From: Planctomycetaceae bacterium
GTDB lineage: Bacteria; Planctomycetota; Planctomycetia; Pirellulales; Thermoguttaceae
Assembly (NCBI GenBank): GCA_012719125.1
Contig: JAAYAY010000150.1
Coordinates: 1-45,594 of the forward strand
Reading direction: 5' to 3'
DNA length: 45,594 nucleotides
Below, piece after piece: positions 16,707 through 25,353 of this stretch. Every line of letters begins with the position of its first letter. The first letter of the stretch is position 1. Position numbers and translations under genes: made by a program. Under the pieces are notes generated by a model. It was not told the DNA's origin and made no database searches. It was given only the letters and a program-made list of their open reading frames with translations.

Positions 16707-17378
16707 ATGGCAAAATACCAGGTCTCGTTGATCGAGCGTCCCGCCGGCTGGCAGCCCAGAAGCCCCGACGACATGCCCCCCAAACCGGGGAAGCCGCAGA
16801 GCGTCCTGGCACGAGAAGACAATCTATTCACCGCCGTTCGACAGGCCATCGAGTACAACGCATCCCAGGATGCCCAATCAGCCTCTCGCTGGGCCGTTGT
16901 GGTCGAACCGGGAAGTCTGGGGCGGACTTGGCCGGGAGCACGAATGTGCACCCCACTCTCCTACAAAGTGGCGGCCATCTGGTGGCCGACCGGCTGGGAA
17001 CCCAAGTCGCCGCTGGATGTCCCGAACTGCGTCTGGCGGGCACAAGGTGAACCCAACGATCAGTTGGTCACCTACCAGGAAGCCACGGCGATTGTGCAGT
17101 CGTTGAACCATCAGGGCATGACCCAAGCGGCGGTTCGGTGGTATGTCGTTATGGCCATCGAAAATGAGCCTATCTCCCACACCGTTTCCCTGGATCCGTC
17201 GGGAACCGAGACAACCGTCATGGTGCGGAAGATCCACGTGGTACGGGCCGATGAAGGTGGATCGGGCGATTGCTCACATTGTCCGGCCCATGGCTTGGAC
17301 TGCGCGAGGGCCGATCTCGACGCCGACATCCACACCCTCTCAGACCTCTCCCGGCGCCCTATCGATCTGGGCGGATGA
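16707..17378 (+). CDS. Protein of unknown function with a C-terminal CxxC...C motif
   Basis: A 223-residue protein I do not recognise. It begins MAKYQVSLIERPAGWQPR and contains a helix-like FTAVRQAIEYNAS, several Trp-rich strands (IWWPTGWEP) and a Cys-rich stretch CSHCPAHGLDC about 30 residues from the end. There is no signal peptide or membrane segment. The ATG at 16707 has GGAG about 9 nt upstream and is preferred over an in-frame ATG at 16674. Antisense frames are less protein-like. Probably lineage-specific. A small palindrome GTTCTCG-N5-CGAGAAC lies about 56 nt after the stop (17434-17452). Confidence 0.55.
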   Translation: MAKYQVSLIERPAGWQPRSPDDMPPKPGKPQSVLAREDNLFTAVRQAIEYNASQDAQSASRWAVVVEPGSLGRTWPGARMCTPLSYKVAAIWWPTGWEPKSPLDVPNCVWRAQGEPNDQLVTYQEATAIVQSLNHQGMTQAAVRWYVVMAIENEPISHTVSLDPSGTETTVMVRKIHVVRADEGGSGDCSHCPAHGLDCARADLDADIHTLSDLSRRPIDLGG

Positions 17379-17518
17379 AAGGCCCACCGCCGTTTGCAGG
17401 CAGACTCCAACCCCGACCGGATCCGGGAATTACGTTCTCGCAGAACGAGAACATCCATGCGTACAGCAACAAGATCGCGACCGTTGCGACGAGTGAGAGG
17501 GGACGGTTCCATCCCGCC

Positions 17519-17731
17519 TCAGGCCCAGTCCAAGGCCTCCGCTTCTTGGGCCGCTTCGTCCCAGGCCTCCTCCTGGGTGAGTCCTCCGGCGTTGACCCAC
17601 ACCCGATTCTTGTGGGCGCTCACAAAGTAGACGACGGTACCCGTAGGACTCAGATACGCCACGTCGCTGGCCGTCCAACCCGCCCGTCGCAATCGATGCA
17701 AGGAATTGTTTACGGTCGGTCTTTGCGGCAT
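17519..17731 (-). CDS. Small conserved-looking protein of unknown function
   Basis: A 70-residue protein (MPQRPTVNNSLHRLRRAGW...). It has a basic N-terminal helix, a central beta-rich stretch VVYFVSAHKNRVWVNAG and an acidic C-terminal helix EEAWDEAAQEAEALDWA. AGGAGG lies about 9 nt before the ATG at 17731, which is the main reason to call it a gene. No family is recognised. The layout (helix, strands, acidic helix) loosely resembles the 69-residue protein at 27552-27761, but the sequences are too short to claim homology. Confidence 0.5.
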   Translation of the reverse strand: MPQRPTVNNSLHRLRRAGWTASDVAYLSPTGTVVYFVSAHKNRVWVNAGGLTQEEAWDEAAQEAEALDWA

Positions 17732-17968
17732 AGGCCGGCTCCTCCTATCAAGTGAGAGATCCGGTACACCCCTTTAGGCTAACAGAAAAGCGTGTTGGCG
17801 GCAATCGCAACTCTCCCTTGAGGCGGGGGTCTCTCTAGTGCCAAGAGGGGGTGCCGAGGATCCGTGTGTTGGCATCCTCTGCCCCGACGGTCCGCAAAAG
17901 TCCTGTGCTCGCCTGCAACCTTTTAGTGACAAACAGGTTGCGACAATCGCCATGAGACAGGGATAGAA

Positions 17969-19369
17969 TCAGCCTTCAAGGCAGGCCATGGAACTGGCGA
18001 TGGCGACGTCTGCCTGCTCGCTCAGATTGACGATGGCAGGGCGTTCACCGACGTTGCCTCGTCGCCAGACCTCCACAACGGGACGGTCATAGCGACCCGG
18101 GTTGGGACGCAGAACGCGTCCGACCCGTCCGTCGTTCAACGCCACGAAAGACCCGATTGGGAAAACGGACACCGTGTCGAGGAGGGCGCGAAAGGCCTGC
18201 TTGTCAAACAGGCCGTGTTCGGTGTCCTGCATGACCTTCTTGATGGCGTGGTAGGGAACCATGCCCGGCCGATGGGGGCGGGGCGAGACCAGGGCGACGA
18301 ACACGTCGGCGATTGCGGCCACCCTCGCCAAGGGATGGATCCTCTCCAGCGAGTAGCCACGGGGGTACCCGGTGCCGTTGGAGCGCTCGTGCATCTGGTA
18401 GGCCACGATCAGGGCACGTTCCGGGACGTCGCCCATTCGGTGCTCGAAGGTACCAAGTCCCAAGACGACGTGTTTGGCGATTTCGCCCAGATCGTGGGCC
18501 GAGAGGATCCCCTTCTTCCCGTATTGGGAGCTGTCGACCGACATCATGCCCGCATCATGCACCAGGCAGCCCGTCCCCAGATCGAGGAGGGACACCACGT
18601 CCCAGCCCATGGCAACGCCCATCGACATGGCCAGCATGCTCACCTGGAGGGCATGTCGCGAGGGATAGTCGCCCAGGTGAGGCTGGATGCCCAGACACGC
18701 GAAGACGTCCTTGTCTTCCACGATCTGCCGCAACTGTTCCCGTGCGATCGTGCGAAAGACCTCGAAATCGGCTCGCCGTCCCTCCGTGACGGCAGCAAAC
18801 TGGTTCTTCACGTCATCGGCTGACTGCAGTACCTGTTCGATCGATCGCTGAATCCAGGTCGCGTCGTACGGCCTGTTCCGCACATCGCGCAGCTCGGCGG
18901 CGAAGGGCGACTGCTGAGACGGCAATTCCAGCGCGCCTGTCAGGCTGAGATGGCTGTCCAGATCGCGACTGAAGGAATTCTCCAGGTCGCAAACGATCTT
19001 CGGCCGGTCTGGGAAGGCGATCGTGATGGGATGGGCGTGCCCTTCGTGCGCGCGGACCGGATTCAGGAAGGCTTCGACCTCGACGTCGACATGTGACCCG
19101 ACGGGTTTCGAGGCAACCGCGGTCGCCAGTCTGGCATTCTTCGCATACTCCCGCGGCAGGTTCTGAATGCGGATGCCGCGGTAGCGTTCGCCGCAGTTCG
19201 CGCAGACCCAGTCTTCGGGTGTTTCGTTCTCGGCGGGCCATCGCAACGGGAGGATGCTGGCGCATCCCCGGCAACGGCCGATCGCCCCACGGGCGGTTGA
19301 GGGTGTCTCGACGGCAGCTTGCACAATGGTCACTCGAAATGGCCGTAAGTTGTCTGCGTTCCTTGACAA
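17969..19369 (-). CDS. HD-GYP-type phosphohydrolase with N-terminal zinc ribbon
   Basis: A 466-residue cytosolic protein. Cys 33, 36, 56 and 59 (CRGC and CANC) make a zinc-ribbon-like module. Residues about 210-400 are an HD-GYP domain: the HD pair in LVHDAGM (about 271), KHVVLGLGTFE, and YQMHERSNGTGYPRG, the GYP motif region (about 330), then RVAAIADVFVAL. HD-GYP domains hydrolyse cyclic di-GMP; here the usual HHExxDGxGYP reads MHERSNGTGYP, so activity is plausible but unproven. The start is a TTG at 19369 with GGAAAG about 7 nt upstream; a GTG at 19333 is an alternative. It lies beside the pseudopilin operon, suggesting control of surface structures. Confidence 0.82.
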   Translation of the reverse strand: MSRNADNLRPFRVTIVQAAVETPSTARGAIGRCRGCASILPLRWPAENETPEDWVCANCGERYRGIRIQNLPREYAKNARLATAVASKPVGSHVDVEVEAFLNPVRAHEGHAHPITIAFPDRPKIVCDLENSFSRDLDSHLSLTGALELPSQQSPFAAELRDVRNRPYDATWIQRSIEQVLQSADDVKNQFAAVTEGRRADFEVFRTIAREQLRQIVEDKDVFACLGIQPHLGDYPSRHALQVSMLAMSMGVAMGWDVVSLLDLGTGCLVHDAGMMSVDSSQYGKKGILSAHDLGEIAKHVVLGLGTFEHRMGDVPERALIVAYQMHERSNGTGYPRGYSLERIHPLARVAAIADVFVALVSPRPHRPGMVPYHAIKKVMQDTEHGLFDKQAFRALLDTVSVFPIGSFVALNDGRVGRVLRPNPGRYDRPVVEVWRRGNVGERPAIVNLSEQADVAIASSMACLEG

Positions 19370-19685
19370 GCATAGCTTTCCAACAGGGGGGCGATCAGGA
19401 AATTCCGTCGGCAGAACCGCATACCCGCCGTAGCTTGGCGGTTGAGCCGATGTGTTTTTCCCAGCGGGACGTTGGGGATGTAGCGATGGGAGCGATTGAA
19501 ACGGAGAACGCAGATTGACAAGCGACCGAAGTCGCTAGCAATCGCAACTTCCCGAAGGGTGCTCGTTCAACGCCCAGCCGAAGGCGCCGGCCGCACTACG
19601 GAAGCCGGCGCCTTCGGCTGGGCGTTAAACGAGTCCACTGCAACGGGTTCAGGTTCCCAGACTGCACGGAATTGGCGCTGTCCAA
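19370..19685. other. Intergenic region between the HD-GYP gene and the pseudopilin operon
   Basis: 316 nt. Its main content is the long hairpin at 19562-19633. The promoter for the HD-GYP gene should be near 19370-19450. No protein-like frame was accepted. Confidence 0.5.
19562..19633. repeat. 30-bp-stem hairpin downstream of the pseudopilin operon
   Basis: Two 30-nt arms starting CTCGTTCAACGCCCAGCCG and ending GGCTGGGCGTTAAACGAG pair with one mismatch around the 12-nt loop CGCACTACGGAA. It lies 52 nt past the operon's last stop (minus strand), where a terminator would sit, but no U-tract follows. It may equally be a mobile palindromic repeat. Confidence 0.75.
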
Positions 19686-21437
19686 CTAGTCAACCACCCG
19701 CCGAAAACTGCCGGGCACCAATTCGGGAACCGGCGAGTCTTCGAAACCGGGGGGAGCGTTGTACCAGTAGTAGAGAGGGTCGTAGTTCGCCACGACATCC
19801 GCGCCCGTGAACGTGGTGGTCCCATCAATGACCATGACTCCCTGCAATCGCAGACTGCCTGTCACGGTAGTATTGCCGTTCACGTAGATCAGGCCGTCGA
19901 AAAGCGACGGAACCACGTCGTCCTTGTCCGAGTCCTGAACCGACCCATAAGGCGTGCCGATCGGATTGAGGTTCAGGTTGACCAGCCCCTCGCTCAAATC
20001 GGCGGTACTTGTGTCGAAATTCAGCTTCTTGTTGGCGACGAGAATCGGCTGGTTGGCAACCGCCGGATCGGCACTCGCCACCGCGGGCTGCCAGCTCATC
20101 GAGCCGTGGATGAGCGAATTGGTAGCATCGTAATTGAGCAGGACGAGCGTACCGACAATTCGACTATCCTTGATGCTGATTGGTTTCTTGCTGCAATCGA
20201 TGACATAGATCCCTCTGGTGTTGGTCGTGCCGGCGCCGAACGGATTGCAGGCGGGGCTCAAGACCTTGCGATGGATAGCCAGGAAGCCGGCCTGGGCCTC
20301 CGCATCCTTCAGACCGGCGTCGTCGAACCAGAACTCGCCGCTGCTCGACTCCGATTCAACGAACCACTTTGCCTCGACCAGCGAACCTGTCCATGTCGGG
20401 GTGATGCTGCCGGCAACGGTGGCAAACACGGCCGAATCGACGGTCGTCCAGGTCGTCGAGAACGTCTGCGTTCCGGAACCGGTACTCACCACTCGGAGAG
20501 AAATCCGCAGGTTCAAGGAGCCGCTTGCCGCCTTGGCGTCGGCCGTTACTGCGAACGTGGCGCCGCTCTGCAACTTCTCGGTTACGACCTGCGACGGGCC
20601 GTCTCCGGGACCGGAACGCCCGTCGACAAAGATCGACCAGGGCGTCTGCGAGGCCGCGGTGTCGAGCGTCAGCGTGCAGGCGTCCAAAGGTTCCCAACCG
20701 GTCGTCCCGTCGGACATGCCGGCGTTTGCGAGTTGTTCTGCATCCCACTGAGGCAGGTCGGTCGAGGCGATGGCCGTGCCGTTGGTCTGGTAGTAGCTCA
20801 CGACAGTGGAAGCGACCGGCATTGTCCGGGGCCAGGTTCCGTCGGTGCTCGTGCCACTATAGAAGACGGAGCCGCCGCTGGCGGTCGGGTTCAGTTTTGA
20901 CTCGGCCTTCACATAGACCTGGGTCCCTGTTGTGGCCGATACGCGGGCATTGGAACTGACCAGCCGATTTCCGTTGACCGTGGTGGCGTCGAAGACCAGA
21001 TTTCCCTTACTGTTGATGACCGGTTCCAGGCACCGCAGCCCGGCGTTTCTCATCTTCAATCGCACCGAGACCTTCTGCCTTGCCGGACCGCAGGTACCGA
21101 CGGCGGTGAGCACAACGGGATCGAGCGTATCGCCGGTCACGTTGCCATCGTCGGGATCGATTCCCATGAAGGAATAAGTGCCCGTCCGCGTGGCGACAGG
21201 GGCGGCCCAGGTATCAACGCTGAGCAGAGTCCGCCAGGTCGAGTTGTTCGCGATGCGAAACAGGGCCATCTCCAGCCCGGTATGGGCATTGCACTGGGCC
21301 TGCAACATGTGTTCCGTCAGATCGGCCTGGCGGCGCCGGGCGCGGACGGCCAGCAGCGCAGCGGCAGCCAGCAGGGCCACGATCAAGGCCGTGCCGAGCG
21401 TCAGGATATAGATGGTGCCGCGTCGCTGATTGCGCAT
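19686..21437 (-). CDS. PilX-like pilus/pseudopilus protein with a CBM-like central region
   Basis: A 583-residue protein. Residues 8-31 are one membrane segment (TIYILTLGTALIVALLAAAALLA) of the PilX/GspK N-terminal type, followed by the usual amphipathic helix (ADLTEHMLQAQCNAHTGLEMALF). There is no strict prepilin cleavage motif with Glu at +5. Residues about 237-380 (ANAGMSDGTTGWE ... EFWFDDAGLKD) resemble a jelly-roll carbohydrate-binding module of the CBM4/9 type. The C-terminal part is rich in short beta strands (LIYVNGNTTVTGSLRLQGVMVIDGTTTF), suggesting a beta-helix. A tip or minor component role is inferred. It is last in the kinase-pseudopilin operon, 89 nt after the previous gene. No clear ribosome binding site. 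Confidence 0.65.
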   Translation of the reverse strand: MRNQRRGTIYILTLGTALIVALLAAAALLAVRARRRQADLTEHMLQAQCNAHTGLEMALFRIANNSTWRTLLSVDTWAAPVATRTGTYSFMGIDPDDGNVTGDTLDPVVLTAVGTCGPARQKVSVRLKMRNAGLRCLEPVINSKGNLVFDATTVNGNRLVSSNARVSATTGTQVYVKAESKLNPTASGGSVFYSGTSTDGTWPRTMPVASTVVSYYQTNGTAIASTDLPQWDAEQLANAGMSDGTTGWEPLDACTLTLDTAASQTPWSIFVDGRSGPGDGPSQVVTEKLQSGATFAVTADAKAASGSLNLRISLRVVSTGSGTQTFSTTWTTVDSAVFATVAGSITPTWTGSLVEAKWFVESESSSGEFWFDDAGLKDAEAQAGFLAIHRKVLSPACNPFGAGTTNTRGIYVIDCSKKPISIKDSRIVGTLVLLNYDATNSLIHGSMSWQPAVASADPAVANQPILVANKKLNFDTSTADLSEGLVNLNLNPIGTPYGSVQDSDKDDVVPSLFDGLIYVNGNTTVTGSLRLQGVMVIDGTTTFTGADVVANYDPLYYWYNAPPGFEDSPVPELVPGSFRRVVD

Positions 21438-21461
21438 TGGAGGGTTTCAGAGTCAGTAATC

Positions 21462-21494
21462 AGGGTTCAGGGTTCGGGGTTCGGGGTTCGGGGG
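21462..21494 (+). repeat. Heptamer tandem repeat (GTTCRGG)n
   Basis: Five imperfect heptamers (GTTCAGG twice, then GTTCGGG three times) in the 89-nt gap inside the pseudopilin operon, just upstream of the PilX-like start. Confidence 0.7.
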
Positions 21495-21526
21495 AACCGG
21501 TAGCAGGGGCGCTCCGCAGATGCGGC

Positions 21527-22078
21527 TTACGGTCCTTTCGCCGGCAGGACTTGCCGCGATTTGGTGACCACCATCGAGACCTGCGATAGGACCACACCTT
21601 TGTACTCGACCGTGACGAGGACCTGTTTCAGTCCGCCATCCTTCGGCGAATTCACCGTAATGTTGTTGGGTTGCACCCACTGAACGGCGACTTTCCGCGT
21701 CCAGTCAGTCGACAGGGGCAGATCGGTGCCGTCCCTGGTCTCCGGAGGACTCTCCGACCAGTTGTCGTAGTCGTCGACGTCGTCGAAACCTGCCCGGGTC
21801 CCGGTCGCCGTTTCGCCGGTTTCCGGCCCGAAGGCGGCCGTGTCGTCGGGTTCCAGGTAGGGTTTATCGATGATCTCCTGAAGCAGGGCATGGGCCAGGA
21901 GACAGGCCTGGGCGCTGTTGCCGGCGCGGGCCCGGCCGGTTGTGGCTGCCGTCAGCGCTTCGAGCGCCACGACCATGATCGTGCCCACGAGAAACAGCGA
22001 GATCACCACCTCCAGCAGGCTGAAGCCTCGAGGAGCCGGGGGCCAGGTCCAGGTCCGCTGTCTTCTCCCTCGTCTCAC
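21527..22078 (-). CDS. Prepilin-like protein, PilV/GspI type
   Basis: A 183-residue type IV prepilin-like protein. The motif RG/FSLLEVVISLFLVGTIMV is a classic prepilin peptidase site with Glu at +5 and a hydrophobic helix. The mature part has a Glu/Asp-rich middle and a C-terminal beta region (VLVTVEYKGVVLSQVSMVV) as in GspI/PilV minor pseudopilins. The start is the GTG at 22078, which overlaps the upstream stop (GTGA), placing the cleavage site about 17 residues in; the longer frame to 22168 was rejected. It is the third pseudopilin-operon gene after the kinase and is translationally coupled to its neighbour. Confidence 0.85.
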   Translation of the reverse strand: MRRGRRQRTWTWPPAPRGFSLLEVVISLFLVGTIMVVALEALTAATTGRARAGNSAQACLLAHALLQEIIDKPYLEPDDTAAFGPETGETATGTRAGFDDVDDYDNWSESPPETRDGTDLPLSTDWTRKVAVQWVQPNNITVNSPKDGGLKQVLVTVEYKGVVLSQVSMVVTKSRQVLPAKGP

Positions 22079-22644
22079 GGCGCGGCCACCTCCGGGGCGT
22101 TGTGTGCCTTCACGGAACTCATGGCCTGCGCAGACGAATCGTCGCCGACCTGGATAACGAGATCGCACTGGTAGACATGATGCGTCTCGGTTCCATCGTA
22201 GGCCGTGACCGTTTCGACCAGATCCGAGTAACTGAAGAGATGAATGTCCTTGCGGAACTCGACCGCCGTGCCGCCGTTGTATTGCCGGGTGAGCGGATCG
22301 CCGGGCGTGCCCGACCAGGCGTAGCGGATCGTTTCGACGCTGGCGTCGCCGTTGCGATCGGTCACGGTGAATTCCACGGCCGTCGCGGTCCGTTCGCTGA
22401 AGCTGACGGCGTACTCCAATTCACTCAGGATGTCTTGGGCCGTGACGGCAGCCCGGACCTGGCGTACCGGTACGGGACTCTCGCTGGTTGATCGAGCGGC
22501 CACCATGACGACCGACCCCATCCCGGCCACCAGGATGGCCGTGGCCGCTATGCTGGCAACCAACTCAATGAGCGTGTAGGCACGGCGCACGCCATGCCTT
22601 CCCCAGAATCTCAATCGGCGTTGGAGTGTCGTCGCCGCCGTCAC
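22075..22644 (-). CDS. Prepilin-like protein, PilW/GspJ type
   Basis: A 189-residue prepilin-like protein. RRA/YTLIELVASIAATAILVAGMGSVVMVAA gives a cleavage site with Ala at -1 and Glu at +5, then a membrane helix. Downstream are FTVTDRNGDASVETIRYAWSGTPGDPLTRQYNGG and related strands as in PilW/GspJ proteins. I place the start at the GTG at 22644, which overlaps the stop of the GspH-like gene by 4 nt (GTGA). The same overlap occurs with the following PilV/GspI-like gene. Such coupling favours fixed stoichiometry of minor pseudopilins. Confidence 0.82.
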   Translation of the reverse strand: MTAATTLQRRLRFWGRHGVRRAYTLIELVASIAATAILVAGMGSVVMVAARSTSESPVPVRQVRAAVTAQDILSELEYAVSFSERTATAVEFTVTDRNGDASVETIRYAWSGTPGDPLTRQYNGGTAVEFRKDIHLFSYSDLVETVTAYDGTETHHVYQCDLVIQVGDDSSAQAMSSVKAHNAPEVAAP

Positions 22645-23117
22645 TGCACACCTGCCAATCCCGTCTCTTGGGCAACCGTTACCGTTCTCTGCCGGTTGCC
22701 GCAAGTGATAACGATCTCGGCACTGCTGTCGGGAATGCCGTAACCGTCGAACGCCAGTTCGGCGTCGCCGCCGCAGTCGACTGAATCGATACTCGCCTTG
22801 AATCGCGACAGCAACAGGATCCGGCGGTCCTGACCGGGATGATCGATATCCGGCACGCCGACCAGCGTGTACGCCTCGGCGGCATCGTCGAACTGTACCG
22901 TCTGGGCGGCGCTCGTGATCTTGGCCTGCAGTCTGGCCTCCGTCAGGTCGGAACGAATCTGGGCGGCGGCCGCTTCCACGCGATACTCCGCCAGCGCCTC
23001 GGCAAACCGCGGTGCGGCCACGGCGCTCAAGATGCCAATGATCATGGTGACGATCACCAGTTCCATCAGTGTGAAACCGCCCCCTTCCTCCATCCATGCT
23101 CTCGGTCGCTTGGTCAT
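22641..23117 (-). CDS. Prepilin-like protein, GspH/FimT type
   Basis: A 158-residue prepilin-like protein with EGGG/FTLMELVIVTMIIGILSAVAAPRF, a near-perfect GspG/GspH-type N-terminus (Gly at -1, Glu at +5). The mature part is short and beta-rich with a Cys pair (VDCGGDAELAF ... VITCGNRQRTVTV) likely forming a disulfide outside the membrane, as in GspH/FimT. The ATG at 23117 has GGAGG 8 nt upstream; it begins 4 nt after the stop of the hybrid kinase, so kinase and pseudopilins are one transcript. Confidence 0.87.
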   Translation of the reverse strand: MTKRPRAWMEEGGGFTLMELVIVTMIIGILSAVAAPRFAEALAEYRVEAAAAQIRSDLTEARLQAKITSAAQTVQFDDAAEAYTLVGVPDIDHPGQDRRILLLSRFKASIDSVDCGGDAELAFDGYGIPDSSAEIVITCGNRQRTVTVAQETGLAGVQ

Positions 23118-23121
23118 GGCA

Positions 23122-25353
23122 CTAGCCTCCAGACCGGGCCAGATCGGACGGCTGAGGGCAGAACCGGGCAACCATGGCAATGAGTCGCTCCCGATCGATC
23201 GGTTTGGTGAGGTATTCCGTACAGCCGGCGTCGAGGCACGCCTGCCGGTCGCCGGCCATGGCGTGAGCGGTCAGGGCGATGATCGGTGTTTCAACACTGG
23301 CACGCCGCAACCGGCGAGTTGCCGAGTAGCCGTCGAGAACCGGCATCTGCATGTCCATGAGCACGACGTCGAAGGGAGACCCCGCCCCTCTCGCCTCCTG
23401 GATACGATCGCAGCCGATCTGCCCGTTCTCCGCGATCTCTACCTCGGCGCCTGCCTTGCGGAGAATCAGCGAAACGAGCCGCTGGTTGTCGACGGCGTCT
23501 TCCACCAGCAACACCCGGCCGTGGACCTTGGACGGCGGGCTGGCCGGGGCGGTGGTTGTCTCCAACGACACGGGCGGGCCTGTTTCAGCCGTACTCCCCT
23601 CGACGGACGTCGCCTCTCCCGCACGGGCCGGAATGCGAAGGGTGAAGGTACTCCCCTCGCCCGGAACGCTCGTGGCCGTCAGATCCCCGCCGAGTTCATA
23701 CGCCAGCCGCTTGCTGATGGTCAGGCCGAGCCCCGTTCCACCGAAACGCCGGGTGATCGACGAATCGGCCTGCGAGAACGGAGTGAAGAGTTCGGCAAAC
23801 TGACTCTCGGTGATCCCAATCCCGGTGTCGACGACGCGGAATTCCAGTTGGGGCATTGTTTCGCCGTCTACTTGCTGGACGATCAGGGTCACTCGGCCGT
23901 GGCTGGTGAACTTGACCGCATTTCCCACCAGATTGACCAGGATCTGACGAAGACGGGCCGGATCGGTCGTGATCGTCTCGGGAAGCGGATCGATCTCCTC
24001 CAGGTCCAACTCGATCCCCTTCTCCTGGGCTCGCATCTGCATCAGATCGATCACTTGGAGGACGATGTCTCGCGGCGAAACGCTCACAGCCTCGATTTGC
24101 AGCTTGCCCGTCTCGATCTTCGAAAGGTCGAGAATGTCGTTGATGATCTGCAGAAGAGCGTTGGCGTTGCGGTGAATCGTCTGGATCGCATCGACGCGCT
24201 CGCGGGGGGCCTTCGACAGGTCCCCCTCGTTGTACAGAAAGTCGATGAAGCCCAGGATGGCGGTCATCGGCGTGCGAATCTCATGGCTCATGTTGGCCAG
24301 AAACTCGCTCTTCGCCCGGCTGCCGAGTTCCGCGCGTTCTCTTGCCAAAGCGTACTCGGCAACCAGAAGCCGGTGGTGACTGTGCACGGCCAAGAGGGAA
24401 GCCGTGGCTCTGAGCAGGCCGCCTTCATTGGAACCGAACTCGCGGTTCGTGTGCTCGTGTTTCAGAAAAACGCCCGTCGCGTCCTTCTCCGACCTTGCCG
24501 CGTATTTTCGCATGCCGACCAACCATCCGAAATGGGTGTGACCTCGCACGAGTGGCGAAGCAACCAGGTTGACAAACGTGGTTCCCGCAAGATCGGTCAC
24601 GGGCATGCGGTTCGCGATGGTCAAGTCCGCCACCGACGACTCTTGGAGACTCTTTAGAATCGTCTGGTACGTCCGCTGGTGAAACATGCGTTGCCCGACG
24701 ATGATCGCGTGACGGTCCGTGGTTGCCTTCACGTTCTGCCGACCGTAATCCGTTTCGGAACTAAACAGCAGAACGACGCTTTCGGCCGAGATCGCACGCA
24801 ATAACTCGGGCAGGATCGACTCGGCAATCTCAGCGACCGGCTGCGTCACATCCCAGGCCTGGGCCGTGTCGGCCAGGCTGTAGAGATAGTTGAGTTCCTC
24901 GAGATCCTTGCTTATCTGCACAAGGTACTGCTCCGCCGTCTCGCGAACCCGTTGCGCCTCTCGCTCGGCCTCGAACCGCATCTGCAATTCACGCCCCACC
25001 AGGGACGCCAGGATCTGCGGATCGTCAGAAAGCGGCATCGTTGCGACCGTGGGTGCCGCTAGCCCGCAATCCAGCGGAAACGCCAGAAGCAACTCGCCGT
25101 GACCGGATGACAACACCTGAGCCGTCCCCGCCTGCAATGTTCGATCGAGAAGATCGACCAGGCCCCCGGAAGGCCTGTCTGCACCCAGGCCCTGACGCGA
25201 GTCGCTCTCCCCATGGTGTTGCCATGTTGGAGCCTTGACCCAGAGATCTGCCGTCACGCACGGCCCACCGGAAAGACCATGTTGGGGAAGTCCGCGTTCT
25301 GAAGGCGGCGTCGGAAAGGGGAACTGCGTGGAATCGATCACGGATCTGCCCAT
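23122..25353 (-). CDS. Hybrid sensor histidine kinase/response regulator
   Basis: A 743-residue protein without clear membrane helices. The N-terminal part (to about residue 150) includes a region predicted as coiled coil (REAQRVRETAEQYLVQISKDLEELNYLYSLAD), then a GAF-like region (about 165-330). HisKA contains FLANMSHEIRTPM (His about 358), followed by HATPase with NLVGNAVKFT, DTGIGI and GGTGLGL. The C-terminal receiver (about 610-735) has LVEDAVDN, phospho-acceptor Asp in VLMDMQMPVLDGY and the Lys in LTKPIDRE. It likely senses a cytosolic cue; no output domain is attached. It is first gene of the pseudopilin operon and divergent from the secretin. The ATG at 25353 lacks a strong ribosome binding site. 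Confidence 0.92.
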   Translation of the reverse strand: MGRSVIDSTQFPFPTPPSERGLPQHGLSGGPCVTADLWVKAPTWQHHGESDSRQGLGADRPSGGLVDLLDRTLQAGTAQVLSSGHGELLLAFPLDCGLAAPTVATMPLSDDPQILASLVGRELQMRFEAEREAQRVRETAEQYLVQISKDLEELNYLYSLADTAQAWDVTQPVAEIAESILPELLRAISAESVVLLFSSETDYGRQNVKATTDRHAIIVGQRMFHQRTYQTILKSLQESSVADLTIANRMPVTDLAGTTFVNLVASPLVRGHTHFGWLVGMRKYAARSEKDATGVFLKHEHTNREFGSNEGGLLRATASLLAVHSHHRLLVAEYALARERAELGSRAKSEFLANMSHEIRTPMTAILGFIDFLYNEGDLSKAPRERVDAIQTIHRNANALLQIINDILDLSKIETGKLQIEAVSVSPRDIVLQVIDLMQMRAQEKGIELDLEEIDPLPETITTDPARLRQILVNLVGNAVKFTSHGRVTLIVQQVDGETMPQLEFRVVDTGIGITESQFAELFTPFSQADSSITRRFGGTGLGLTISKRLAYELGGDLTATSVPGEGSTFTLRIPARAGEATSVEGSTAETGPPVSLETTTAPASPPSKVHGRVLLVEDAVDNQRLVSLILRKAGAEVEIAENGQIGCDRIQEARGAGSPFDVVLMDMQMPVLDGYSATRRLRRASVETPIIALTAHAMAGDRQACLDAGCTEYLTKPIDRERLIAMVARFCPQPSDLARSGG

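Noticed and set aside
17434-17452. Terminator GTTCTCG-N5-CGAGAAC
   Set aside because: No U-tract follows and the stem is short. It is noted under the neighbouring gene only.
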